Source: Acetoanaerobium noterae (GTDB lineage: Bacteria; Bacillota; Clostridia; Peptostreptococcales; Filifactoraceae). Taken from it: a DNA stretch of 64,000 nucleotides. The stretch lies in NCBI RefSeq assembly GCF_900168025.1, contig NZ_FUYN01000001.1:558001-622000 (forward strand). Reading direction: 5' to 3'. Made by a program: the position numbers and the translations under genes. The notes under the pieces are model-generated. The model saw only the letters and a program-made list of their open reading frames with translations, had not been told where the DNA came from and made no database searches. The first letter of the stretch is position 1. Every line of letters begins with the position of its first letter. Positions 1 through 7,307 of the stretch are shown here, piece after piece.

Positions 1-119
1 TTCCTGGTAAAGTTCTAGATATGGAAGGTTATATAAGAATTGGCTATGCAAATAGTGAAGATATTCTTAAAAAGGGATTGTCAAAATTGACAGAATACTT
101 GGAAACTTATTGGGGATAA
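1..119 (+). CDS. Aminotransferase, class I/II, C-terminal end (partial)
   Basis: Only the last 38 or so codons are inside the window; the frame runs from base 3 to the TAA at 117-119. The visible tail contains MEGYIRIGYANSEDILKKGL followed by LTEYLE, which resembles the C-terminus of PLP-dependent class I/II aminotransferases (an RIGYA-type strand holding the substrate-binding arginine, then a helix with a KKGL/KRL pattern). The substrate cannot be told from this fragment. The gene is followed after 25 bases by the EamA exporter on the same strand, so the two may be co-transcribed. The alternative is another fold-type I PLP enzyme. Confidence 0.6.
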   Translation, partial: PGKVLDMEGYIRIGYANSEDILKKGLSKLTEYLETYWG

Positions 120-144
120 ATATTTTTTTAAGGAGAATTGAGTA

Positions 145-1005
145 ATGATTTCAAAAAAGAATGCTTCACTAATCGGATTAGTTCTAGTTGCTATTATTTG
201 GGGTTCAACTTTTACTTTTAATAAAATGGCTCTTTATGGACTAACTCCTATAAGCCTCATGGCAACAAGATTTATGATTGCCTTTATTCTAATGATTACT
301 ATTTTTAGAAAAAAATTTAAGAACATTAAATTTAAAAATTGTATAGGTGGTTTTTTATGTGGGCTTGCTTTATTTTTAGCTTTTATATTGCAAACTTATG
401 GATTAATTTATACTACAGCTAGTAAGCAAGCTTTTTTAAGTGGAGCATATGTGATTGCCGTTCCATTTCTTACTTGGTTTGCATTTAAGAAAACGCCAAA
501 TTTAAAAACCTATTTAGGTACTGCAATATGTTTTTATGGAATTTCTCTTCTTTCATTTAACAGTGATATGAGCATCAACATAGGTGATATATTAACTCTA
601 ATTAGTAGTATTATGTTTGCTGCTCAAATAGTAATAGCTGGCTATTATATTGATAGAGAAGATGCAGCAGTAATGTCCACTGTACAGTTTGGAGTAATAG
701 GGATTTTATCCACAATTTTTTTACTTATTATGAAAGATTTTAGTTTTATAACTATTATTACTGACATCACTTCACCAACTAGTCTATCGGTTTTTTATCT
801 CGGGATAATCGGAACAGCTACTGCATATTATCTTCAAATCCTAAGCCAAAAATATACAAGTCCAACAGCTACATCGATTATTCTTAGCATGGAAGCCGTT
901 TTTGGAACTATTATTGCTGTGTTAATTCTTGGCGATGTTATTACACTTAAAATGATTTTTGGTGCTATTGCTATTTTAATTGCTATTCTAATTAGCGAAC
1001 TATAA
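145..1005 (+). CDS. EamA/DMT-superfamily membrane exporter
   Basis: A 286-residue, almost entirely hydrophobic protein with about ten membrane helices arranged as two EamA repeats. The first begins at residue 8 with the hallmark IIWGSTFTFNK segment; the second spans roughly residues 145-285. The family moves small metabolites, often amino acids, out of the cell; the substrate here is unknown. AGGAGA lies 8-9 bases before the ATG. The gene follows a truncated aminotransferase gene, which weakly suggests an amino-acid-related substrate. It ends at a bidirectional terminator shared with the convergent DUF302 gene. Confidence 0.85.
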   Translation: MISKKNASLIGLVLVAIIWGSTFTFNKMALYGLTPISLMATRFMIAFILMITIFRKKFKNIKFKNCIGGFLCGLALFLAFILQTYGLIYTTASKQAFLSGAYVIAVPFLTWFAFKKTPNLKTYLGTAICFYGISLLSFNSDMSINIGDILTLISSIMFAAQIVIAGYYIDREDAAVMSTVQFGVIGILSTIFLLIMKDFSFITIITDITSPTSLSVFYLGIIGTATAYYLQILSQKYTSPTATSIILSMEAVFGTIIAVLILGDVITLKMIFGAIAILIAILISEL

Positions 1006-1047
1006 ATTATTGTGTATAAAACTAGTCATCATAATGAAATAATCTAT

Positions 1048-1079
1048 AAAATAAGCCCTGCCTTTGCAAGGCTTATTTT
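1048..1079. terminator. Bidirectional terminator between EamA and DUF302 genes
   Basis: The inverted repeat AAAATAAGCC / GGCTTATTTT (1048-1057 and 1070-1079) encloses a 12-base loop. It has A and T runs on both sides and lies between two convergent genes. The right arm includes the stop codon of the DUF302 gene. Confidence 0.8.
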
Positions 1080-1464
1080 ACAGTGAAGCTTCTATTGAAT
1101 TTTGTAGAGCTTCTTCAACTTTTTTAGCAACTTCTTTTAAGTCACTACCTTCGAACAATCCAATAAGGGCCTCTGGGCTTGTCATTCCTATATAAGTTTT
1201 ATCGTCTTCTCTTCTAACTACCATCTTACATGGAAGAACATAACCTATATGAATGTTTTCCTCTAGAACTTCTTTTGCTTGCTTTGGATTACATACCTCT
1301 AATACTACAAAATCATCCTTGAACTCTAGACCTTTTTCTTGTAATTTATCTTTGAAATTAAGCTGCCATAGTATCCCAAAACCACTTTCCTTTAAATTAC
1401 TCTCTAAAGAACTGATTGCCTCAGTTAGACTTTTATTTGTACTTTTTTCATAAACTATGCCCAC
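1078..1464 (-). CDS. DUF302-family protein
   Basis: A 128-residue cytosolic protein with the DUF302 pattern: an N-terminal strand, a SLTEAISSLESNLKESGFGI helix, then FVVLEVCNPKQAKEVL and IGYVLPCKMVVRRED. The biochemical role of the family is not established. The longest frame starts at a TTG at 1488, but AAAGGAGG lies inside that extension. The ATG at 1470 is only one base past the Shine-Dalgarno, whereas the GTG at 1464 has seven-base spacing, so I chose the GTG. It is a single gene with a terminator at its 3' end shared with the EamA gene. Confidence 0.8.
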   Translation of the reverse strand: MGIVYEKSTNKSLTEAISSLESNLKESGFGILWQLNFKDKLQEKGLEFKDDFVVLEVCNPKQAKEVLEENIHIGYVLPCKMVVRREDDKTYIGMTSPEALIGLFEGSDLKEVAKKVEEALQNSIEASL

Positions 1465-1808
1465 GTTCATTCCTCCTTTAACTTTCAATCAAATTACTAT
1501 TCACACTTAGAACTAAATTAAGCAAATTTATATATCTGAAATTTTTATTAGATTACTATATATCAAATACCCAATGTCTTAAAATATAAACTAAACGTAG
1601 AAAACTCAATCATAATATGACATCCATTTTAGAAATCTAAGCATTAATTTTATTAATGATACAGTATAATTTTAATTTTATATTTAATTATAAATATTTC
1701 GAACTATTATGATAGTAAGTTCTATTTTCCTATGATACAATCTACTCTATATAAAAATTTTGAATCTAAAAAATATCTGCTAAATTATATCTGGGGGAAG
1801 TATAGAAG
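1465..1808. other. AT-rich intergenic region
   Basis: These 344 bases lie between divergently transcribed genes (DUF302 leftward, GGDEF rightward). I find no coding frame or riboswitch motif. GGGGGAAG at about 1793-1800 is the ribosome-binding site of the GGDEF gene. TATGAT near 1730 could be a -10 element, but no convincing -35 precedes it. Confidence 0.5.
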
Positions 1809-2720
1809 ATGCATAAGAATCATAACAAACAAAAGATTTTAATAGTTGATGATACAAAAATTAACTTAGCTATTCTTACTGATGTGCTTAAGGATGATTA
1901 TGTTGTAGTAACAGCGAGTAGTGGAGAGCAGGCATTAGATTTAATTTTTTCTGATACCTTGCCCGATATTATTTTGCTAGATGTCGTAATGACTGGTATC
2001 AGTGGCTATGATGTATGTAAAAAATTAAAAGATACTCCTCTAACTAAAAATATTCCTATAATTTTTATTACAGGAAAAATCAGCGTTGAGGATGAAACTT
2101 ATGGCTTTAAGCTGGGAGCTGTAGATTATATTTCTAAGCCTTTTTCCCCTGTTATCGTAAAGGCTAGGGTCAATACACATTCTGAGCTTAAAAAGCACAG
2201 AGATTATCTTGAAAGTATTTCTTACTTAGATGGACTTACTGGAGTTTTTAATAGAAGAAAGTTTGATGAGTATTTATGGGAGCAGTTGAATTATTGCTTT
2301 AATACCAATAGAAAGCTATCTCTTATGATATTTGATATAGACCACTTTAAAGCGTATAATGATTTATATGGTCACGAAGAGGGGGACCAGTGTCTAAAGA
2401 AAATCGCATCTATGACTTCTGAGTATACTTGTGAAAAAAAGGGTCTTTTAGCTAGATACGGTGGCGAGGAATTTGCCAGTATATTTGTAGGTGACTCAAA
2501 TGAAGAAGTCTTTGAAATAGCAGAAAATATTAGAAAGAAAATCTATGACTCTAAAATTCCAAATGAAAATTCTTTGGTTGAACCTTTCGTAACTGTAAGT
2601 ATAGGTATCGCCAGTGTAATTCCAACTCAGGAAACCAGTTGCAAAAGTATGATTGAATCTGCTGATAAGCAATTATATCTTGCAAAGAAAACCGGCAGAA
2701 ACAAGATATGCATGATATGA
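1809..2720 (+). CDS. Response regulator with GGDEF output (diguanylate cyclase)
   Basis: A 303-residue two-domain protein. Residues 9-125 are a receiver domain: acidic pair D14/D15, phospho-acceptor D58 in IILLDVVM, and the lysine of DYISKPF. Residues 140-300 are a GGDEF domain with LTGVFNRRKFDEYL, the metal-binding FDIDHFKAYND and the active-site RYGGEEF. The intact GGEEF predicts synthesis of cyclic di-GMP controlled by phosphorylation. The inhibitory RxxD site expected just before RYGGEEF is absent (the region reads CEKKGLLARY), so product inhibition is probably lost. No histidine kinase is adjacent, so it is an orphan regulator. A strong terminator follows. Confidence 0.9.
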   Translation: MHKNHNKQKILIVDDTKINLAILTDVLKDDYVVVTASSGEQALDLIFSDTLPDIILLDVVMTGISGYDVCKKLKDTPLTKNIPIIFITGKISVEDETYGFKLGAVDYISKPFSPVIVKARVNTHSELKKHRDYLESISYLDGLTGVFNRRKFDEYLWEQLNYCFNTNRKLSLMIFDIDHFKAYNDLYGHEEGDQCLKKIASMTSEYTCEKKGLLARYGGEEFASIFVGDSNEEVFEIAENIRKKIYDSKIPNENSLVEPFVTVSIGIASVIPTQETSCKSMIESADKQLYLAKKTGRNKICMI

Positions 2721-2793
2721 TTCTTTACATATTATTCAATTAATGAGACTGTAAATAATTTTGAAGGAAGAATAAAGATTTAAATTGTATATT

Positions 2794-2832
2794 AAAAGGC
2801 TGTCAAGAAATGAAGCCTCTTGACAGCCTTTT
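2794..2832 (+). terminator. Rho-independent terminator of the GGDEF gene
   Basis: A perfect 15-bp stem, AAAAGGCTGTCAAGA (2794-2808) with TCTTGACAGCCTTTT (2818-2832), has a 9-base loop and a T run. It lies about 75 bases past the stop codon. Confidence 0.9.
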
Positions 2833-2993
2833 TGTCGTTATGTTTCAATGTTTTTAAATTGTTGATTGTATTTAGCTCTTAAAACTTTTCTTTCAATCAT
2901 CAAACTTTCTTATGATTATCCCAATTCAGAGGATAAAACACAAATTATTTTACACTACCAAAAGAGTGTTTGACATGTATAATCTTATTGTAT

Positions 2994-4346
2994 CTAATAT
3001 TTCAAATCCTCTTTTAGATAGTTGTTTTTTGTAGATGTATCATCTTCATTATTTACTTCTATAATAACTTTTTCTATTCTTTTATCTGTAACTTCAGTTA
3101 CTTTAAAATATAAATTCTTAAACTGAACCTCAATTTCTTCATCCTTTGAAGGTATATTTCCAATCAGTCCGATTAAAAATCCATTTAATGTCTCATATTC
3201 TTCTACCGGAAGCTCAACTTCTAAATGTTCTTCTAGCTCCTCTAAGCTAATCATAGCTTTTACTTCAAAAATAGTCTCATCTATTTGTTTAAATTCTTTA
3301 TCCTCTTCTTCATCGTATTCATCAAAAATATTTCCTACAATTTCTTCAAGCAAGTCTTCAACTGTTACTATCCCAGCGGTACCTCCATACTCATCTATAA
3401 CAATTGCAATATGAATATTGGTAGCTTGAAGCTCAAAAAATAACTCGTCTATTTTTTTCTGAATGGGAACAAAAAAAGGCTTTCTAATGTAAGAATCTAA
3501 TTCAAAATCATCTTCTGCCTCTTCTACAATTAGTGGCAATAAATCTTTTACATATAGTACCCCAATTATATTATCTATACTTTCATTATAAACTGGTATT
3601 CTAGAATACTGCTCAGTTTTAACTATATCTATAAGTTTTCTCAATCCAATATCATGAGGTATTCCTACAAGTTCCATCCTATGAGTCATAATATCCTCTG
3701 CTGTTTTATTATTAAATTCAAAAATATTATTTATCATAATTTTTTCTCGCTCATGAATAGTACCTTTTTCTTCACCTACATCTATCATCATTCTTATTTC
3801 TTCCTCTGTGACATCGTCATCATTAGAACTCGGATCAATTCCGAATAATCTTACGCAAAAGTTTGTCGAAGCTGTAAGAAATTTTACAAAAGGACTTGTT
3901 ACCTTTGATAGTACGGTTAATGGAGTCACCACAAAAAAAGCTATTGACTCTGCTTTTTTCATTGCTACTCTTTTTGGAACTAGTTCTCCAAGTACAAGCG
4001 TAAAATAGGATAGTATTATAGTAATTACAGTTACTGTTAATACTCTTAAAACTGAATCCGTGATTGGTAAATCGTAAGCCTTGATAATATTCACTAGTGG
4101 ATCAGCAAATGATTCTGCTGCAAATGCACTGGCAAGAAAACCTGCTAATGTTATCCCAATTTGAATGGTTGCTAAAAATCTACTTGGCTCACTTAGCAAT
4201 TTTACTAACTGTATGGCTTTGAGATTTTTTTCGTCAGCCATTATTTTTATTTTATTATCATTTAAAGAAATCAGGGCTATCTCAGAAGCTGCAAAAAAAG
4301 CATTTACTCCTATCAATAATATTAAAAAAAGAATTTGTGTAGTCAT
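2994..4346 (-). CDS. CNNM/CorC-type transporter-associated protein (hemolysin family, UPF0053)
   Basis: A 450-residue inner-membrane protein with the classical three-part layout. An N-terminal DUF21/CNNM membrane domain (about residues 1-190, ASEIALISLNDNKIK) is followed by a CBS pair (about 205-325, RIPVYNESIDNIIGVLYVKD and DEYGGTAGIVTVEDLLEEIVG) and a CorC_HlyC domain (about 345-430). Relatives take part in magnesium, cobalt or sodium homeostasis; hemolysis is a historical label. AGGAGGATGATACT before the ATG gives a clear start. The gene is monocistronic and its long leader begins at a possible TATAAT (4463-4468). Confidence 0.88.
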   Translation of the reverse strand: MTTQILFLILLIGVNAFFAASEIALISLNDNKIKIMADEKNLKAIQLVKLLSEPSRFLATIQIGITLAGFLASAFAAESFADPLVNIIKAYDLPITDSVLRVLTVTVITIILSYFTLVLGELVPKRVAMKKAESIAFFVVTPLTVLSKVTSPFVKFLTASTNFCVRLFGIDPSSNDDDVTEEEIRMMIDVGEEKGTIHEREKIMINNIFEFNNKTAEDIMTHRMELVGIPHDIGLRKLIDIVKTEQYSRIPVYNESIDNIIGVLYVKDLLPLIVEEAEDDFELDSYIRKPFFVPIQKKIDELFFELQATNIHIAIVIDEYGGTAGIVTVEDLLEEIVGNIFDEYDEEEDKEFKQIDETIFEVKAMISLEELEEHLEVELPVEEYETLNGFLIGLIGNIPSKDEEIEVQFKNLYFKVTEVTDKRIEKVIIEVNNEDDTSTKNNYLKEDLKY

Positions 4347-4710
4347 AGTATCATCCTCCTAAAAAATTACAATAAAAAAAGACCCAAAAACAGCAACAAC
4401 TGGATTACGGCCTGCGATGGTAGGATGAAGTTTTAAAAAATATTATTCCTTTTTTAAATCTTATTATACTAAAATACCTATCCGCTTCTTCCGATTCGTC
4501 TTCCATTAAATTTCACATCCTTCAAAATTAATTTGATAATAATTTTATAACTAATTTATGATTACGTCAACTGAAAATTAAGTGATATACCATTTATCAG
4601 GTTGTAAGATGATAATTCAAATGTTAAACTTTAGAAGACATTTCATTGTTAAACTTTAGAAGACATTTCATTGTTAAATAATAAATCAAAAAGAAAATGA
4701 GGACTAATTA
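4347..4710. other. Intergenic region with leader/promoter of the CNNM gene
   Basis: A divergent 364-base spacer. On the minus strand TATAAT (4463-4468) is a good -10 element and would give a leader of about 110 bases. That leader contains a moderately GC-rich block (4380-4432) and a T-rich stretch. I could not match it to M-box, yybP-ykoY or NiCo riboswitch consensus sequences, nor fold a clear terminator. The right-hand 90 bases carry the tandem repeat listed separately and the start region of the DUF368 gene. Confidence 0.4.
4622..4678. repeat. 25-bp tandem direct repeat upstream of the DUF368 gene
   Basis: Two identical 25-base units lie at 4622-4646 and 4647-4671 (core GTTAAACTTTAGAAGACA). 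A third partial copy, TGTTAAA, is at 4672-4678. The array ends 32 bases before the DUF368 start codon and so overlaps the expected promoter. It could be a regulatory array or a polymerase-slippage duplication. Confidence 0.85.
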
Positions 4711-5535
4711 ATGATATTAAAGAATATATTAAAAGGGATTTTAATAGGAATAGGAAGTATAGCTCCTGGAGTAAGTGGTGGTACTTTTGCCATGATGCTT
4801 GGAATTTATGATAAAATTACTGATGCTATAGGCAATTTTTACGTGGATTTCAAATCCAAGATGATTTTTTTATGTTCTATTAGCTTAGGTGTTGCGATAG
4901 GCATTATAGGATTTAGCAGAATATTGGAATATCTTTTCGTTTCGCATGAATTTGCCTCTAAATTCGTTTTTGTTGGAATAATGATTGGATCCCTTCCCTC
5001 TATATTTAATGAAGCGAAAAAACAAGGCTTTACAAAATATTATTTCTTGCCTATGTTTTTCACATTATTTTTGACAGTAGGCTTTGCTTTTATGGAGAAT
5101 GATTCTATTGCTGTTCAAACGCTTTCATCTCTTAGTTTTAGAGAAAGCATATTCTATGGTGGTGTTATATCTCTTGGAACCATAATACCTGGAATCAGCT
5201 CATCAATTTTATTGATGTATGCAGGAGTTTATAATTTAATTTTGGACGCAATAGGCTCTATTAAAATAGATATTTTGTTTCCTTTAGGACTAGGATTCGG
5301 TTTTTCAACTTTGTTTTTGTCAAAATGTATTAATTATATGTTTAAAAAATACTACGGATGGACTTATTTCATGGTTTTGGGTTTTGTATTAGGCTCAATA
5401 ACTACTTTAATTCCACCCATAGCATCTATCAAGGACTTTATTATAGGATTTATATTAATATCTATAAGCACAGTTTTATCATATAAATTTTCACAAAAAT
5501 TACTTACAAGCAAGAACTCTAGCAATCAAAACTAG
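4711..5535 (+). CDS. DUF368 membrane protein, probable undecaprenyl-phosphate translocase (PopT family)
   Basis: A 274-residue polytopic membrane protein with the DUF368 signature GSIAPGVSGGTFAMMLGIYD near the N-terminus and a second related motif, GTIIPGISSSILLMYAGVYN, around residue 155. This internal duplication is typical of the family. DUF368 proteins were recently shown to return the lipid carrier undecaprenyl phosphate across the membrane for cell-wall synthesis, so that role is inferred by family. GAGG precedes the ATG. The tandem repeat just upstream may affect its expression. It converges with proC with only 20 bases between the stop codons. Confidence 0.85.
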   Translation: MILKNILKGILIGIGSIAPGVSGGTFAMMLGIYDKITDAIGNFYVDFKSKMIFLCSISLGVAIGIIGFSRILEYLFVSHEFASKFVFVGIMIGSLPSIFNEAKKQGFTKYYFLPMFFTLFLTVGFAFMENDSIAVQTLSSLSFRESIFYGGVISLGTIIPGISSSILLMYAGVYNLILDAIGSIKIDILFPLGLGFGFSTLFLSKCINYMFKKYYGWTYFMVLGFVLGSITTLIPPIASIKDFIIGFILISISTVLSYKFSQKLLTSKNSSNQN

Positions 5536-5555
5536 TCGCAATGATTTATTTGCTT

Positions 5556-6356
5556 TTACATACCTTTAGATTTTTGAGCACATTTCCTCATTGCCTCTAT
5601 TACAGCCGAGCGCATCCCTTTTTCTTCTAGCACTGCTACTGCTTCTATAGTAGTACCTCCAGGCGAGCATACCATGTCTTTAAGTTCTCCCGGATGGCTC
5701 TTAGATTCTAGTACCATTTTTGCACTTCCTAGCACTGCTTGAGCTGCAAATCTATATGCCTGAGCTCTAGGCATTCCTTGAATCACTGCTGCATCTGCCA
5801 TTGCTTCTATAAACATGAATACATAGGCTGGAGATGAGCCTGATACTGCAACTACAGCATCAAACAATTTTTCTTCTATTAGCTCTACTGCTCCAAAGCT
5901 TTCAATTAGCTTAATAAGTAACTCTAGCTCTTCTGAGTCAATGTTAGAATTTGGACAAATCGCTGTCATCCCTTCGCTTACCATAGATGGAGTGTTTGGC
6001 ATAGTTCTAAGAATTTTGGCATCTGCCCCTAGATGAGCCTCTAGAAACTCCATAGTCTTTCCTGGTGCTATTGAAACAAATATCTTATCCTTTGTTACGC
6101 TGTCTTTGATTTCCTTCATAACCATTTCATAAAGGTTTGGTTTTACAGCTAAGAACACGATATCGCATTTTTCTGCAACTTCTATGTTGTTAGATGCAAT
6201 AGTAATGCCATATTCTTTATTCATTTTCTCAAGTATATTTTTTGAACGATTGCTTGCTATTATTTGATTTGACTCTATTAGCTTTGATTTGACTAAAGCT
6301 GATATCATTGCCTGAGCCATATTTCCGCATCCTATAAATCCAATTTTTTTATCCAT
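5556..6356 (-). CDS. proC: Pyrroline-5-carboxylate reductase
   Basis: A 266-residue enzyme that reduces 1-pyrroline-5-carboxylate to L-proline with NAD(P)H. The N-terminal Rossmann motif IGFIGCGNMAQAM is at residues 5-17 and AVKPNLYE is near residue 71. The C-terminal dimerization and substrate-binding domain has SGSSPAYVFMFIEAMADA and the signature HPGELKDMVCSPGGTTIEA. The length is normal. In Stickland fermenters proline is also an electron acceptor, so the gene can serve synthesis or ornithine/arginine breakdown; this cytosolic role is inferred. GGGAGG precedes the start. Confidence 0.95.
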   Translation of the reverse strand: MDKKIGFIGCGNMAQAMISALVKSKLIESNQIIASNRSKNILEKMNKEYGITIASNNIEVAEKCDIVFLAVKPNLYEMVMKEIKDSVTKDKIFVSIAPGKTMEFLEAHLGADAKILRTMPNTPSMVSEGMTAICPNSNIDSEELELLIKLIESFGAVELIEEKLFDAVVAVSGSSPAYVFMFIEAMADAAVIQGMPRAQAYRFAAQAVLGSAKMVLESKSHPGELKDMVCSPGGTTIEAVAVLEEKGMRSAVIEAMRKCAQKSKGM

Positions 6357-6428
6357 TGTTTTTTACCTCCCTATAGTGTATAAACTAAATTATAGTATCA
6401 TTATATAATAAAATCAAAGGAGACGGAT

Positions 6429-6926
6429 ATGAACAATAAACCTATTATACTCGACGCAACTGAAAAACATTTAGAAGAAATTTTAAAATTAAATCAAGAT
6501 TTAGTACATTTTCTTTCAGACTTGGATATGGGTTCACTTACAGAGCTTGGTAATATGGCTGAGATGTTCAAAGTGGTAGAAGTAGATGGAAAGGTTGCTG
6601 CTTTTTTAATTGCAGTAAGAGAAAACAAGCCTTATGCTAGTGTAAATTACAAATGGTTCTTAGATAATTACGATAAATTTTTATATGTCGACAGAGTGGT
6701 GGTATCAGAGGATTATCAGCACATGGGCATAGGAAGACTTATTTATAACGAAGTTTTTAATCATGCAAAATCTACTGGAGTTGATAGAGTGACTGCTGAA
6801 ATCGATATTAAACCACCAAACCCAGTGTCATTAAAATTCCATGAAGCTTTTGGTTTTAAAGAAGTAGGAAAGCAAATGGTAGCTGGTGGAAAAAAAGAAG
6901 TATCGCTTCAGTCAGTTCAGTTATAG
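6429..6926 (+). CDS. GNAT-family N-acetyltransferase
   Basis: A 165-residue single-domain protein with the GNAT acetyl-CoA site. The strand LYVDRVVVSEDYQHMGIGRL gives the Q/RxxGxG/A loop (QHMGIG), followed by a helix and the FHEAFGFKEVGKQ C-terminal motif. The acceptor is unknown; the PNPVSLKFHEAFGF segment is common in small-molecule acetyltransferases. AAAGGAG lies 7 bases before the ATG. It is divergent from proC with a 72-base shared promoter region and ends at its own terminator. Confidence 0.85.
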   Translation: MNNKPIILDATEKHLEEILKLNQDLVHFLSDLDMGSLTELGNMAEMFKVVEVDGKVAAFLIAVRENKPYASVNYKWFLDNYDKFLYVDRVVVSEDYQHMGIGRLIYNEVFNHAKSTGVDRVTAEIDIKPPNPVSLKFHEAFGFKEVGKQMVAGGKKEVSLQSVQL

Positions 6927-6950
6927 TTTTTTAATTTAATAAGTTATTTC

Positions 6951-6981
6951 AAATAGCTCTTATTTTATATAGGAGCTATTT
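6951..6981 (+). terminator. Terminator of the GNAT gene
   Basis: The stem AAATAGCTC (6951-6959) / GAGCTATTT (6973-6981) is followed by a T run, 25 bases past the stop codon. Confidence 0.85.
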
Positions 6982-7307
6982 TTTTATTGTCTGTATAAAA
7001 AAATTTCAAGCTTTATGTACACGCTTATATTTTTGTAATGGATAGGAATCTTATTGCTAAATTTTAATTATTATTTAATATTAACCCCTATTATATTCAT
7101 TAATATTCAGTAAATGTCTTTTACGTAAAACACTATCAATACTTGATTCGCAAACATTTTTTCTCAATTCTGACTATCAAAATTGTTGAAATTTTGCCAA
7201 TAGATTTACTTTTTATTTTTATATAAATAATTAACATTATATATGTAAAGTATATGATATAATGTGTTTTGCATTAATAATTATAAACTTTTTAAGGAGG
7301 TAGACTT
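6982..7307 (+). other. AT-rich promoter region of the OPT gene
   Basis: These 326 bases contain no coding frame. TATAAT at 7258-7263 is a likely -10 element, 45 bases before the OPT start. TTAACA at 7231-7236 is too distant (21-base spacer) to be an ideal -35. AAGGAGGTAGACTT is the ribosome-binding site. I see no riboswitch motif in the rest. Confidence 0.45.

Noticed and set aside
4361-4470. M-box, yybP-ykoY or NiCo riboswitch upstream of the CNNM gene
   Set aside because: I could not match any of the conserved blocks of these classes, so I only report an unassigned leader.
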